Below the pieces are notes generated by a model. That model saw only the letters and a list, made by a program, of their open reading frames with translations. It ran no database searches and was not told where the DNA came from. Positions 22,016 through 33,490 of a DNA stretch of 64,000 nucleotides are shown here, piece after piece. Location: positions 840,609 to 904,608 of the forward strand of contig NC_132897.1 of assembly GCF_030463535.1 (NCBI RefSeq), written 5' to 3'. Both the position numbers and the translations under genes were made by a program. The stretch is from Salminus brasiliensis (lineage: Eukaryota > Chordata > Actinopteri > Characiformes > Bryconidae). Numbering within the stretch: the first letter of the stretch is position 1; every line of letters starts with the position of its first letter.

Positions 22016-22300
22016 TTGTGTATGAAGGAGGGGGGGTGTGGGGGGATGCGGGGGGTGCGGAGGATGGGGGGGGTTCACTCTGTCAGTATGAATTATCCTT
22101 CTTGCATTTGGAGGAGAGCCAAAAGGCACGGCTTCAAAAAAATGCCCCCTAATGTCTCGTCCTGATTGAGAGGGCTTTTATTCTGCGCAAGTGCCACCAC
22201 ACATTTCCCCCGAAGGCTCTTTCCTCTCGCAGCATGGGCAGAGACTTCCCCTCCTATCACACAGCGTCCTCATGTCCTGGCCTGCTGTGTGTGTGTGTTT
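22016..22300. other. G-rich tract followed by a repeat-poor island
   Basis: A G-run tract at about 22028-22074 is followed by non-repetitive sequence to 22290 that looks like candidate conserved non-coding DNA. This is composition only; conservation is untested. Confidence 0.35.
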
Positions 22301-22479
22301 ATTTTAGAGGCGCAGATACCGATATTTAATGATGATAATTGATGATTAATTATCAGATCATTATTAACTTGATGGATGAAGTGGTAATTATTTTTGACCA
22401 TTGTTTAAAAGAATCATTTTAATGAATTAATGAATACGTTTTTCCCCTGTGTCATTTGTTATGCTATTCTAAGTGTATC

Positions 22480-22770
22480 CGAGGGGGTTACGGGGTTTCT
22501 GTGGTAGCCAAGGTGGTTGCTATGGGGTGACTAAGCTGTTCCAAATGCTTATTGTGCAAAATTGTTTGCTATGGCATTTTTTGGGGTTGCCAAAAGTTTC
22601 CATGCTATTGTAAGTGGTTGCTATGCTGTTGCTAGGTGGTCTCTGTGATATCCCAGGTGTTTCCATAGGTTTGCTAAGTAGCTACTAAGGTATCCAGGTG
22701 ATTGCTATGGGGTTGCTAGGCAGTTGCTAAGCTATTCTGAGTGGCTGCTGTGCTGTAGTTAAGTGCTTGT
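22480..22770 (+). repeat. TTGCTAGGTGG-type minisatellite
   Basis: Copies of GGTTGCTATGGGGTTGCTAGG recur in diverged form. Same orientation as 300-620 and opposite to 25740-26140 and 27300-27930. Confidence 0.75.
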
Positions 22771-22837
22771 TCTATAGGGCTGTGAAGGTATGAATTACTG
22801 TGGTGAGAAAGGAGCAAATCACAGCGGTTTGGCAGTT

Positions 22838-22985
22838 AATCATAATAATAATATTATTATGATTATATTACATAATAATAATAGTAACAAATAATAATAA
22901 TAATAATAATACTATACTACCACTACTACTAATGGTAACAATAATAATGATTCAACAACTGCTACTAATAATATTAATAAAAAGC

Positions 22986-23016
<31 letters not shown>

Positions 23017-23092
23017 TTGATAATGCTACTACCAATATTAATAAAAATATGAACAATAATGCTACCACCACTACCACTACTGCTACTACTGC

Positions 23093-23127
<35 letters not shown>

Positions 23128-23383
23128 CAGGAGCAACAATAATAATAATAATGCTACCACTACTACTACTGCTAATAATAATAATAATAATAATAATAAA
23201 ACAGTAGCAACAATAATAATAATAATGCTACCACTACTACTACTACTACTACTGCTGCTAATAATATTAGTAAAAAAATAATAATAACAGCAATAATAAT
23301 GCTACTACTAATATTAATACAAATAAAAACAATAATAATGCTACCACCACTACTACTAATAAATGATACTATTACTAATAATA

Positions 23384-23448
<65 letters not shown>

Positions 23449-23476
23449 CATAATACTTCTACTACTACTAATAAAA
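22838..23476. repeat. Cryptic (AAT)/(ACT)/(ATT) trinucleotide tract, ~640 bp
   Basis: Alternating blocks of AAT and ACT triplets. Segments such as GCTACCACTACTACTACTGC recur, so longer blocks have been duplicated. Asn-, Ile- or Leu-rich open frames here are artefacts. Confidence 0.95.
23388..23446. repeat. (TTA)n(TAA)n self-complementary hairpin
   Basis: About nine TTA triplets pass directly into about ten TAA triplets, so the two halves are exact reverse complements with almost no loop. Confidence 0.85.
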
Positions 23477-23479
23477 AGC

Positions 23480-24650
23480 TTTTTATGGATGGAAGTTGTG
23501 GTGATGCTGCCGAGCCCTGACCAGGCTGCTAACTCTGACAGTGAGTGAAGAAGCTCAGATCCAGACAGCGATGCCTCCTGGCTTCATGTCAGCTCTTCAT
23601 CTGACAGCTCCAACACTGAGAAAGATTCTGACAAATCCCAGACAAATCTACACCAGCTGCTCCAGATGTTCCAGATTCTAAAGGTAGGCTGATCCAGTTG
23701 GACAGATATGGAGGATATTTATCAACAACAATAACAAGAAATATGAAGAAATATTAAACATTAAATGTTATATGATAAGTTTACAGATATATTCTTATAG
23801 GATTACTAATAATGAAATAAAACTCAATAATATTAATATATAAATACAAATTTAAACCAAATTTAATGTTTTTAATGCATATAGATGTTATGATGAAGCT
23901 CAGTAGGATTTAATGTCATTCAGACAGAGGTCAGGAAATGGGCAGGCAGGTACAACACAGGTGAGTCTCAGTACCAGGCAGAAGGTCAAAACCAGAGAGT
24001 TTTAGTTTTGTTGTTTTTATTTCACAGAAAAACTAATTTGCATGTAAAATATATTCATATATTGCAAAGGTATTTTGTTACACCAGTACTGCACCCATCA
24101 TTTCATCAATATATTTATCAATAAAGATACAAAACTTATCTTAACTTATCTTTTTATTGATCTTAACTTAATGTATTATTGTCTTTCTGACATTTTATGA
24201 CCTATTTTAACATGAGAAATGCATTTTTTTTTCAAATGGTCAAGATGACCGCTCTGGCTGTTCTAGTAGTTGTGGGATTCTGGGCTTTCTAGTGTTCAAT
24301 CATTTTAATCACGTGAAACAAATAATTTTACTTGAATTACAGGAGATTATTTGTTAATTAATAGATTTAAATGAAATTACATTTTTTTACATGTTTTAAA
24401 GGATCAATATGCAATATGTATCAATTCCAAATGCAATGATTTTATTTATTTTTTATTACAAAAATCTGAATACGTATTGGTTATTAGTTTTAATAATAAT
24501 AATTGGTGTAGTGAAACTTTTGGTGGTTCAGTTGGTGACTGCTGGAGTCGACAAAGAACTACCTAAAAACCTAATTTTATAGACAAAGAAGGTGAAAAGC
24601 TTTTGGAAATACTCGCAAAACTGCCATTTTTAAAGTTCTATTCTGAAACT
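23480..24650. other. AT-rich unique intronic sequence
   Basis: About 1.2 kb with no tandem repeat and no recognised exon. An ATTTATTT-rich part lies at 24000-24500. Confidence 0.5.
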
Positions 24651-24654
24651 GCTC

Positions 24655-24985
24655 CAGCGGGCTACGGTGCTGTCACCGTGATCAGAGGGTCGCTGGTTTG
24701 AATCCCGGTCATGCTGCTAGCCATCGGCAGCCGAGGCCAGGGGGAGCACAATTGGTCTTGCTCTCTCCAGGGTGGGTAGATGGCACTCTCCCCCCGCGTT
24801 GCAGCACCGGCCGTAGCTGACGGGTATGCAGCGCTTCCCTCCTGGCGACGTTGCTTTGGCGTGGAGGGGGCGTGTGCTTGTACGGCCTCACTGGTGGCTG
24901 GGGCATCGCGTGTGAAGGGGGCGGGCATTTCGTACGGGTAATTGCCGGTCCAAATTGGGGAGATAAATTCGGCTGCTGGTGACTT
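24655..24985 (+). mobile_element. tRNA-derived SINE, GC-rich type
   Basis: B-box GGTTTGAATCC at 24695-24705 follows a tRNA-like head. The body contains GAGCACAATTGGTCTTGCTC and GGGTGGGTAGATGGC, which I recall from a common fish SINE. It is CpG-rich compared with its flanks. The minus-strand frame across it is not a gene. Confidence 0.75.
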
Positions 24986-25545
24986 AGTGGTGAAAGTCAC
25001 AGCAGGAAGACCTGAAGACAGAGCCGTTAGTTAAACTCACAGCTTTTACAGTCTTTATTAAACAGTTCAGTGGTCATCACACTGCAGTCACATGTATTAT
25101 GGAGTGATTTTACTGAGCAGTTCTTAATGAAATGGATCTTTAGAGTGTAATCTGGAGTGAGCAGAGGAGTAGCGGCCGGCCCGGCTTTGGAGCCAAATCG
25201 GTCAGAGAGAGAGAGGGAGAGGGAGCGTCTGAGGAACAGCAGCTCTTCACGGTGGAGTAGAAGAATGACTTTGGTCAGTCGTTGATTTCTCCAGAGCTGA
25301 CGTTCCTCTCCAGCCTTATCCGCAATTTTCCTCTCAGTGCTCCCGGCTGTGTGTGTGTTTACTGTCAGTGGAAAGTCCGGCCGCTTGTCATCTCCGATAC
25401 TCGTCCATCCTCTTTTTTTAAAGGGAGTGATTTGATGGAAATCTCTCGACCGGATTTTATCCCCGAGTCTTTTTCCTCGTCCGGTTCTAGAGTGAATACT
25501 CAGAGAAACAGTTACAGCTTCACTCCTCGCCATTTTAATGCGATA
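24986..25545. other. Unique intronic sequence of mixed composition
   Basis: No exon is supported. The 202-codon minus-strand frame at 25027-25635 has no recognised domain, includes GA-repeat-encoded serine/leucine runs and lacks splice context. Confidence 0.4.
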
Positions 25546-25549
25546 CCAT

Positions 25550-25720
25550 AGAACAACCATTTCTGGTTCCTTAAAGAACCTTAAAACCGACATTTCTCCA
25601 AAATTAGGTTCTATACGTGACGATAAAAGTGTCACTTAGAACCCAGTGTCCAGGAAACTGACCAGTGAGGAACCTGAAAAAAGGAACTTGAAAAAAGCTA
25701 GAACCACAAAAACAGCAGCC
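25550..25720. repeat. GGTTCT/AGAACC dispersed repeat
   Basis: Phrases such as GGTTCCTTAAAGAACC and TTAGGTTCTATACG recur. Related stretches lie at 40603-40800 and 54250-54365. Confidence 0.55.
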
Positions 25721-25739
25721 ATTCAAACCAGCGATGCCT

Positions 25740-26140
25740 TCCAGGGGTCGCAACCTAGCAACCACCTAGCAACACCAAAGTAACCATCTGGAACATCCTA
25801 AACAAGTGACAAGTGACACCACAGCAACCACCTACCATCTACCATCCACGTCCAACACCATATTAGCCGTCTGGCGTGCCATAGCAACCACCTAACAACA
25901 CTGTGGCAACCACCTAGCAACAACACAGCATCCCTTTATCAACCACTTAGCAACACCACAGCAACCACTTTAGTGTCCAGCTACCAGGCACTTAGCAATT
26001 ACATGGCAACCATCTGGCATACCATAGCAACCACCTAGAAACAACATAGCAACCACTTTGCAACACTGTGGAATCAATCTACCATCTACTTGCCGACATT
26101 TTAGCAACCATCTAGCAGACCACAGCAACCACGCATGCAT
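25740..26140 (-). repeat. TTGCTAGGTGG-type minisatellite, reverse orientation
   Basis: Recurring CACCTAGCAACACCA and CATAGCAACCACCTA phrases, the reverse complement of 22480-22770. Confidence 0.8.
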
Positions 26141-26856
26141 CAGGAAATGAGCATTTCTATTTGGTCTTCAGCATCTGGAGTTTTCCATCATTCCAGATTC
26201 TTCAGGAGGAGCTGTTGTCCCACGTGAGCTCCACCTGTAAGTCACCTCGGTACAGAATGATTTCCATCAGTGCTTTATGGATCCAGACAAGTTTAAAACC
26301 TCCTCAGGGACTCGTTTCCTCCGCTAAAACCCGGCCCTGTGTCTGACTGCATGAATATTAATGCCGGAACAGCGTCACTTCTGACATGCATATATTAATA
26401 AAGGTTCTAAATCTTTGGGAAAACGGGGTACCTCTTTAGGTGGGAACCCATAAAAGTGTGTCACTGCATAATTTAGAGCAGTGCTGATGGAGACACAGCG
26501 AGACCTGCTGCTGGAGGTGAAATATAGACAAAGTGCACTGGAACGTATAGCAGATGGCCGGGTGCTGAATAAGTCAAACATCTGCTCCATAAAACAGGAA
26601 AATCAGGCACTGCTGAAGCAGATCTGCACTCTGGCTGGATGTAGAACATGAGGCCTCCCTCAATTTCAGCACAGTAGACATTGGGGTGTAATGCACGTGC
26701 CAGGAATGCCATGGTATATACACCCCACAAGGCCTCCCTGAATTAGAGATGTTCTGGCCCAGTTGTCTAGAACATCACTGAAGCCACTGTAGATGCTTTT
26801 CACATCACCTCTCCGTGGTACTAATGTTATGGCTGATTGCTGTATACAGTATATGT
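26141..26856. other. Unique sequence with a diverged DNA-element end
   Basis: No exon recognised. The phrase GTACTAATGTTATGGCTGAT at about 26818-26838 resembles the element ends at 37515-37690 and 63932-64000. Confidence 0.4.
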
Positions 26857-27154
26857 ACCAAAAGTTTGTGGACATCCCCTCTAATGAACGCAAAGCTACT
26901 TTAAGCTGCATCCATTGCTGATACAAATGTGCAAATGCACACACACAGCTTGTCTAGTCCCTGTAGAGAAGAAGTACTGCCAATAGAATAGGACTCTCTG
27001 GAGCAGATCAACATCAGCATTGCTCCTCCTCCATAATCTAGTAGAAAGTCTTCTTCTCTGGACAGTAGAGATAGTTACTCCAACAAAAGCAGGATCAGCT
27101 CTCTTAATACCCTTGATTTCAGCTGAAACACTGAATGGGCAGGTGTCCAAATAC
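26857..27154 (-). mobile_element. MITE copy, minus orientation, internally deleted
   Basis: Runs from CCAAAAGTTTGTGGACATCC to GGGCAGGTGTCCAAATA, covering both termini in reverse orientation but lacking the central ~200 bp. It faces the + copy at 29411-29818 in the same intron. Confidence 0.85.
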
Positions 27155-27299
27155 AGGACGCTTTAAGCTGAGATGGTTTGTGTGTAGATGTGTGTATGTG
27201 TGTAGATCATCACAGGCTGTGATGTTAATCACCATGACTCATCACCTGCACGGTTCTACTGCTTTACTAATCTGGAGAGATTCTTGTTAGCATGTAGCA

Positions 27300-27935
27300 T
27301 CCATGTATAAACCACTTAGCAACACCATAGTAACCATCTGGCAATGCAATAGCAACCACCTAGCAACACGATAATATCCTTCTACCAATCACTTAACAAG
27401 ACCAGAGCAGCCATCTGGGAGACCATAGCAAAGCAAACCTAGCTACATTAAAGGAACCACCTAGCTACACCATAGCAACCAAGTAGAAATACTATAGCAT
27501 AACCATTTAGCAACACTGTGTTAACCATCTTGCAATACAACAGCAACCACCTAGCAACATCGTTATATCCTTCTACCAATCACTTAACAAAACCCTAGCA
27601 GCCATCAGGAATACCCTAGCAGGGACCTAGCTGCACTTCAGGAACCACCTAGCATCCGCCTAATGACACCATAGCCTCCATCTACCAACCACTTAGCAAC
27701 CCCATGGTACCTGCCTGAAATTCCACAGCAACCACCTAGCAACACTATAGCATTATTCTACCAATCACTTAACAACACCTTAGCAGCCACCTGCGATACC
27801 ATAACAAGCACCTGGCTACACCACAGAAACAACCTAGCAACACCATTGCATCCATCCAATAACCCCTTAGCAACCCCGTGGTAAGCATCTGGCAATACAG
27901 TTGCAACCACCTGGCAACGATATAGCATAACGTTT
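27300..27935 (-). repeat. TTGCTAGGTGG-type minisatellite, reverse orientation
   Basis: About 15 diverged units with ACCACCTAGCAACACCATAG and CTACCAATCACTTAACAA. Confidence 0.8.
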
Positions 27936-28480
27936 AGCACCTCGGCTCTTTATAAATGTGTTTTATCACCGTCAGTCAAACATTTTGTACCTCAAAAATG
28001 GACGTCAGTGTCGAAATATTCTATTCATTTTCATTCATTTTTGGAGCATTTCTATTGGTCCATTCATCATGTAATTCTGACACTGTATGGGGTCAGTGTC
28101 TGCCGTCGCCTACAAGCAGAGGGCGATGGCAGCGAGGCATCGTTACCCAAGGGAACTCCAATCCCCAGAGATCCTAGGGGCAATCAGTGCCAATCAGACA
28201 CACCTGGTGGTCACACCATTTAAGGCTGGGACAAACGGCACTTCCCTGTCCCACCTGTGTAGAGGGGTGACCGGTACGGTTCACAGAGCTAAGAGAACGA
28301 GAGGAGAAGAAAAAAGAAAGGAGTTTAAAAGGAAAAACAAGAAAAGTTCAAAGGAAAAGATGATAACAGGGTTGTAAAAGAAAGAAGCTGGAGAGATCAC
28401 AGCTTGACAATCAAACAGCTCAAAGAAACCTTTGATCTTTGGTTTGATTGTTTAATGAGCTGCTTCAGTTAGTTTCCTCT
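27936..28480. other. Intronic sequence with a dispersed repeat block
   Basis: 28085-28270 holds GGGAACTCCAATCCCCAGAG and ACACACCTGGTGG, diverged from the block at 20187-20343. The remainder is unique. Confidence 0.5.
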
Positions 28481-28483
28481 CCA

Positions 28484-28502
28484 AAGAGAGAGAGAGAGAG
28501 GG

Positions 28503-28554
<52 letters not shown>

Positions 28555-28641
28555 CGAGAGAGACAGAGAGAGCGAGAGAGACAGAGAGAGCGAGACAGAG
28601 AGAGGGAGAGATAGATGGACAGAGAGAGAGAGAGAGAGAGA
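28484..28641. repeat. (GA)n microsatellite with GC/AC interruptions
   Basis: About 158 bp of AG dinucleotides with regular GAGAGCGAGAGAGACAGA variants. Confidence 0.95.
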
Positions 28642-28784
28642 TGCATTTATTTGTATTTCTTCGGTTGTTTTAGGGCTAACTGTCCTCCGTCTGAGCTACG
28701 CCATCTTGGCGTCTCTTTTGTTTGGTTTTCCCGCCTTTTTAATTTCATTGTTTTGAGGGGTGCAGCTCCACTGATTGCCTGTGC

Positions 28785-28960
28785 TTGCTGGTGGTGCAGT
28801 GGTAAGGTGTTGGGCCTTCATCGTTAGGGTTGCAGGTTCAAACCCAGCTGTACTTATGGGCTTTCCTCGCTGAGCTTGGGTCTGCTCCCTGACCTCAGGG
28901 TGTGGTCTGCACTTGCAAACTGTACATTGAGTGATGACTAGACACATCAGGGACACTCAG
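28785..28960 (+). mobile_element. tRNA-derived SINE, second type
   Basis: A-box-like TGGTGCAGTGG near 28791 and B box GGTTCAAACCC at 28835-28845. The body differs from the 8552 and 24655 copies. Confidence 0.7.
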
Positions 28961-29410
28961 TACAGCGTAAAAGACTGTTAGTAGAGTAAAGGAGCGGTTC
29001 AGATGAAGTGTGCACAGAAGCATAGCCCCGTATCTCCATCAGATCGGGAACAAATTAAAGATGAATTAATTCATTATTAAAAATGCTTTAGTAAACATGC
29101 TGTATATGAGGCTGGTTGAGTTTCAGATGCTTCTGGAATTAGATTTGATTAGATTTGATCAACAGATCTGTAGAGAACTGTAGAGCCCTGAGGATGAAGT
29201 CACTCCCAGCAGGACGTTCAGAAGGCCCTTCTCAAGGACAGATGCTGGAGCAGCCTATTAAAGCAACGAGATGCAGTCTGGATAGTCATGTCCAATACTG
29301 GGGGGGGGGGTGGGGGGAGAGGGGTCAGTGTATACACTAGCACATGCTCAGCACAAAATACATGTCTACTACTATACATCTCAAATTGCAGTACTCATAC
29401 TTTACAGAGT
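28961..29410. other. Unique intronic sequence
   Basis: No feature recognised apart from a G run at about 29300-29320. Confidence 0.5.
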
Positions 29411-29818
29411 TACACTATATGGACAAAAGTATTGGGACGCCTGCTTGATCATGTTTCTTCTGAAATCATTAAGAGCATTAAGCTGATCCTGCTTTTGTTG
29501 GAGTAACTGTCTCTACTGTCCAGAGAAGAAGAAGGCTTTCTACTACATGATGAAGGAGCATTGCTGAGAGGATTCCTTTCCAAAAGTACTGGATGGAGCT
29601 CCACCACCATCATTCCAGAGAACACAGCTCTTCCACTGCTCCACAGCTCCTCAGTGCTGGGGGGCTTTATACCCCCCTAGCCCACGCCTGGCATTAGGCA
29701 GCATGGTGCCAATAGGGTCATGATGTTGATCTGCTCCAGAGAGTCCTATTCTATTGGCAGTACTTCTTCTCTACAGGGACTAGACAAGCTGTATGTGTGC
29801 ATTTGCACATCTGTGAGA
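29411..29818 (+). mobile_element. MITE copy, plus orientation, right end missing
   Basis: Begins TACACTATATGGACAAAAGT and continues through the internal GGATGGAGCTCCACCACCAT and CTAGACAAGCTGTATGTGTG regions. It stops before the terminal CCACAAATATTTGGACA. Confidence 0.85.
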
Positions 29819-31287
29819 GCATCAGTGAGGTCCAATGCTGGGCCTGTTGACCTTGCTTTTTAGTTTTTTACTTATGTAATTTAAGAATTGTCAAGAATGT
29901 TGGGGGACATGTGTGATGCATGTATTAAATATATGTATTTATGCATTTCTTGGCACCCCAGTAGAGGTTTGCTGCCCTGAGGTCGGCAGGTGATCTGCAT
30001 GGGCTACATGGAGCAGGGAACTCTATTGGGCAGTGACAGGGCAGGCTAAAACAGTAAATGCTGAGCTGTAATGGTGTCTCAGTCAGTAAATATGGGAATT
30101 AAAGCAGGTGTGTGTGTCCTGGGGTCAGTTTGGGGTCAGTATAGGTATATGGTTATATGGTGGAGCTCAGTGAGGCTACTGGAGGAACCGCTGATGGCTT
30201 TACTGAACCGTCCTCTCCTGGAATCTGCTGATCTAAAACTCATGTGGATCCATGAGCTGGAAAATGTGCAGAAATACAATTTTCATTCAAGCCTCTAGTG
30301 TGTTCACAGTCATGTGTGTACGAGTGTGTGTGTGTGTGTGTGTGTGTGTACAGTAGTTCCAGAGGATCCAGATTGTGCCGACTGAGCAACCTGGGCTTAT
30401 TTTAGCGGCGGCTAATAAACTTACCGCGGAGAGAAATTGCGCTTTGAGAACGCCCCAGGGAGTCGTTTCTGTTTGTTACACACCCGGCTCGGAGCTGCTG
30501 ACTCATCTTTTTTGTTTGCTTACGTGTGTATGTGTGTGTGTGTTGGAGTGTGTTTTGGTGATGATCTGCTTTGATGGCTGAAAAAAAGAGCAGACCGCAG
30601 GATAGTATTAAAGCAGGGGAGCTTAAACAACAGCAGCAAATTATTTACCCAGGAGGCCAAAAAAATGGTGGGTCGTCGTATCCAGGTTTTATGGACTCGA
30701 ATGACTCAGCAGAAAAAAGTGACTCCACTTACAAACGAATTACAAACTTATTATAGACATTTATACTTAAAGCAGCATAAAGCCTCAATTTCCACCTTAA
30801 ACCAGCAGCTTCAGGATCATGCTGACGCTCCACTGTCTGGAACAGGGAGAAGGGCGTCTCCGTCATTCCCACTCCGGGCCGGAGTGCTGCTGCTGCTGCT
30901 ACTGCACTATGGAGGTTTGGTGGTGGAGCTGCAGGAGGAGAACCTCTCTCCAGAACTGCTGCTGTGTAACGCTGCAGAACCCATAGAGTCATATTAGTGT
31001 AAAATCCTGTAGTATTACTCCACCACCTCAGCCCACATGCTGCTCCACCTTCAGATCAAGCAGAGCGTCCAGAAATGCATGTGTACAGCTGTCTGTCCAT
31101 AAGGGGTAAATTCACTTTTACTCTACTGCATGATTTGTATTTACTGCAGTGGAGTAAAAGTGAATTATTCCTCTCACCTGTAGGGGGAGCCCAGGAGCCA
31201 CAATGACCAAAAATAATAATGCATAATACTGCATAAAGGCTTATCACACAGTAAGGTGTATTACTCAGTAGCTGGTGGTAGTAGTGT
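29819..31287. other. Mostly unique intronic sequence
   Basis: A (GT)n lies at about 30325-30349. The 30360-30700 stretch is repeat-poor with CpGs and could be conserved non-coding DNA. No exon of GALNT9 is expected or seen. Confidence 0.45.
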
Positions 31288-31341
31288 CCTGGGCCAAGTT
31301 CATGCCAAACCAGGTGTGGTCATAATGTTCTGATATGATGG
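31288..31341 (-). repeat. Dispersed DNA-element end
   Basis: Inverted match to 4006-4060, including GGTCATAATGTTCTGATATG and AACCTGGTTTGG read on the opposite strand. Confidence 0.75.
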
Positions 31342-31935
31342 TGATTTATTGTATGTTTTGGATTATGAGGAGATCATGCATCATCCATTACCGGTTTGAT
31401 CATCGGTCAGTCTTTGACACTGTCCAGGTCTCTTGTGGCCTGTCCTCAAATTCCGAAATTCCTCCCTCCATCACCCCTGTTAAAACGCCATCTGCTGTCC
31501 ATCTGCTGTCAGCACCGGGTACACACATTACTGATGTATTTGCTGGGTTTAACAGACTGCAAACTGAAGAAAGTCGAGTCCACGAGTCCGTCCGTTGTCC
31601 ATAACGTGTCGCTGAAAGCAGTGAGCCGAAGTGCTGAAGTCTTGTGTGATGTGGTCATTGGGGCTCTTTGATTGGCTGTTTAATGAAACTTCACGAAGTG
31701 GCTGCGGCTGAGCAGCAGGAGGCTCTGTGTTCCACAAGCCGAGCCGCATGAAAGTTTCAGCATGCAGAGCCAGACTAAGTCCTGACAGTGTTTCTGGAGC
31801 TCGTCGGCTGTGTGTCTCGAACAGGGCTTAAGATCTCAGACTCCAAATGCTGAGGATGCAGCTGGTGTCGAATCTGACGGCCTCTACACCACACACTCTC
31901 AGTCACATGCCATCTGGCCTCGGATTCCCTAAACA
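31342..31935. other. Unique intronic sequence
   Basis: No repeat or exon recognised. Confidence 0.5.
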
Positions 31936-31939
31936 AGTG

Positions 31940-31983
31940 CAGCACAGTCCAGTCCAGTCCAGTTCAGTCCAGTCCAGTTCAGG
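31940..31983. repeat. CCAGT pentanucleotide-like repeat
   Basis: About eight copies of CCAGT or TCAGT in a row, immediately before the hairpin. Confidence 0.85.
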
Positions 31984-31993
31984 GTCAATATTA

Positions 31994-32026
31994 TATACAC
32001 TGATATAGGAGCTATATCAGTGTATA
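31994..32026. repeat. Perfect 14-bp-arm hairpin at the array edge
   Basis: TATACACTGATATA at 31994-32007 is the exact inverse of TATATCAGTGTATA at 32013-32026, with loop GGAGC. Its arm contains TATACACTGA, which is also part of each 75-bp unit that follows. Confidence 0.9.
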
Positions 32027-32790
32027 GGAGGAGGTGGAGCTACAGTCTCTCATTAGGGTGAATATTTATTAATAAGGCTCTAAATGTAGGTATTGTGATA
32101 TACACTGAGGAGGCGGAGCTACAGTCTCTCATTAGGGTGAATATTAATAACGCTCTAAATGTAGGTATTGTGATATACACTGAGGAGGAGGAGCTACAGT
32201 CTCTCATTAGGGTGAATATTAATAACGTTCTAAATGTAGGTATTGTGATATACACTGAGGAGGCGGAGCTACAGTCTCTCATTAGGGTGAATATTAATAA
32301 CGTTCTAAATGTAGGTATTGTGATATACGCTGAGGAGGAGGAGCTACAGTCTCTCATTAGGGTGAATATTAATAACGCTCTAAATGTAGGTATTGTGATA
32401 TACACTGAGGAGGCGGAGCTACAGTCTCTCATTAGGGTGAATATTAATAACGCTCTAAATGTAGGTATTGTGATATACACTGAGGAGGTGGAGCTACAGT
32501 CTCTCATTAGGGTGAATATTAATAACGCTCTAAATGTAGGTATTGTGATATACACTGAGGAGGCGGAGCTACAGTCTCTCATTAGGGTGAATATTAATAA
32601 CGCTCTAAATGTAGGTATTGTGATATACACTGAGGAGGCGGAGCTACAGTCTCTCATTAGGGTGAATATTAATAACGCTCTAAATGTAGGTATTGTGATA
32701 TACACTGAGGAGGCGGAGCTACAGTCTCTCATTAGGGTGAATATTTATTAATAAAGCTCTAAATGTAGGTATTGTGATATACGCTGGGAT
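32027..32790. repeat. 75-bp minisatellite, about 10 units
   Basis: Highly uniform units with GAGGCGGAGCTACAGTCTCT, CATTAGGGTGAATATTAATA and CTCTAAATGTAGGTATTGTG. The period is 25 codons, so both strands have an open frame of more than 215 codons. Edge units differ by a TTA insertion (ATATTTATTAATAA). There is no coding signature beyond the period. Confidence 0.95.
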
Positions 32791-33189
32791 TAATGCAGAT
32801 GAAATAATAGCGTTGCACTTTGGATTTTTTTTTTTTTAGATCAGAGGAACGATGATGATGATGGATTGTGTGAGACTCCAGTCCTTCATTTCTCCTTTTT
32901 TGGCTTTGTGAAGTGATTAATCACGTCTTTACCTCCAATCTTTAATAAGTCCACATGTACGTGACCACTTTGCTATTTGAAATGTCAGAATGAAAGAGGA
33001 TGCTCTGTTCTTATCAGTCTCCTGTGATCTATAAAAGAAAGAAGGTCTAGGAGATCCAGATCTGGAGTTGTGAAATTGGACGACAGCTGCTTTAAAAACA
33101 GGAATAAAATTGAAAGGGTCTTTGACGGTATTCAGGTCCTTCACCATTGCTTGGTCCTGGGTGGGACGGGTACTCGGATGGTGGCGGCT
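32791..33189. other. Unique intronic sequence
   Basis: No feature recognised. A poly-T run lies at about 32827-32838. Confidence 0.5.
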
Positions 33190-33490
33190 GTGTTCAAGTT
33201 TGAGTGTTGTTTGGACTTTAGGTCTCTAGGGTGAAATATTTTGCTATGTGGTTTCAGGTGGATGCTACGGTGCTGCTAGGTGGTTCCTGCTGGAGTTGTG
33301 TGCTGGTTGCTAGGGTGTTGTTACATGGCTACAAGACTAGGTGGGTGCTGTGCTGTCACTTAGTGGCTGTTTAGGGTATCCCAGGTGGTTACTGTGGCGT
33401 TGCTAAATGATTGGTTCACAGATGCTACATGGTTGCTAGGAGGTTGGTATTAAGTGGCTTAGAGGTTGCCAGGGTGTTGCTAGGTAACAT
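33190..33490 (+). repeat. TTGCTAGGTGG-type minisatellite
   Basis: Diverged units with GGTTGCTAGGGTGTTGTTAC and GTTGCCAGGGTGTTGCTAGG. Confidence 0.75.

Noticed and set aside
24662..25000. 112-codon minus-strand frame
   Set aside because: Lies across a tRNA-derived SINE.
25027..25635. 202-codon minus-strand frame in intron 1
   Set aside because: No recognised domain and no splice context; includes simple-repeat-encoded runs. A weak candidate only.
32040..32751. 218- and 230-codon frames with a 25-residue repeat on both strands
   Set aside because: Generated by the 75-bp array; equal openness on both strands and absence of any coding-type variation argue against a gene.
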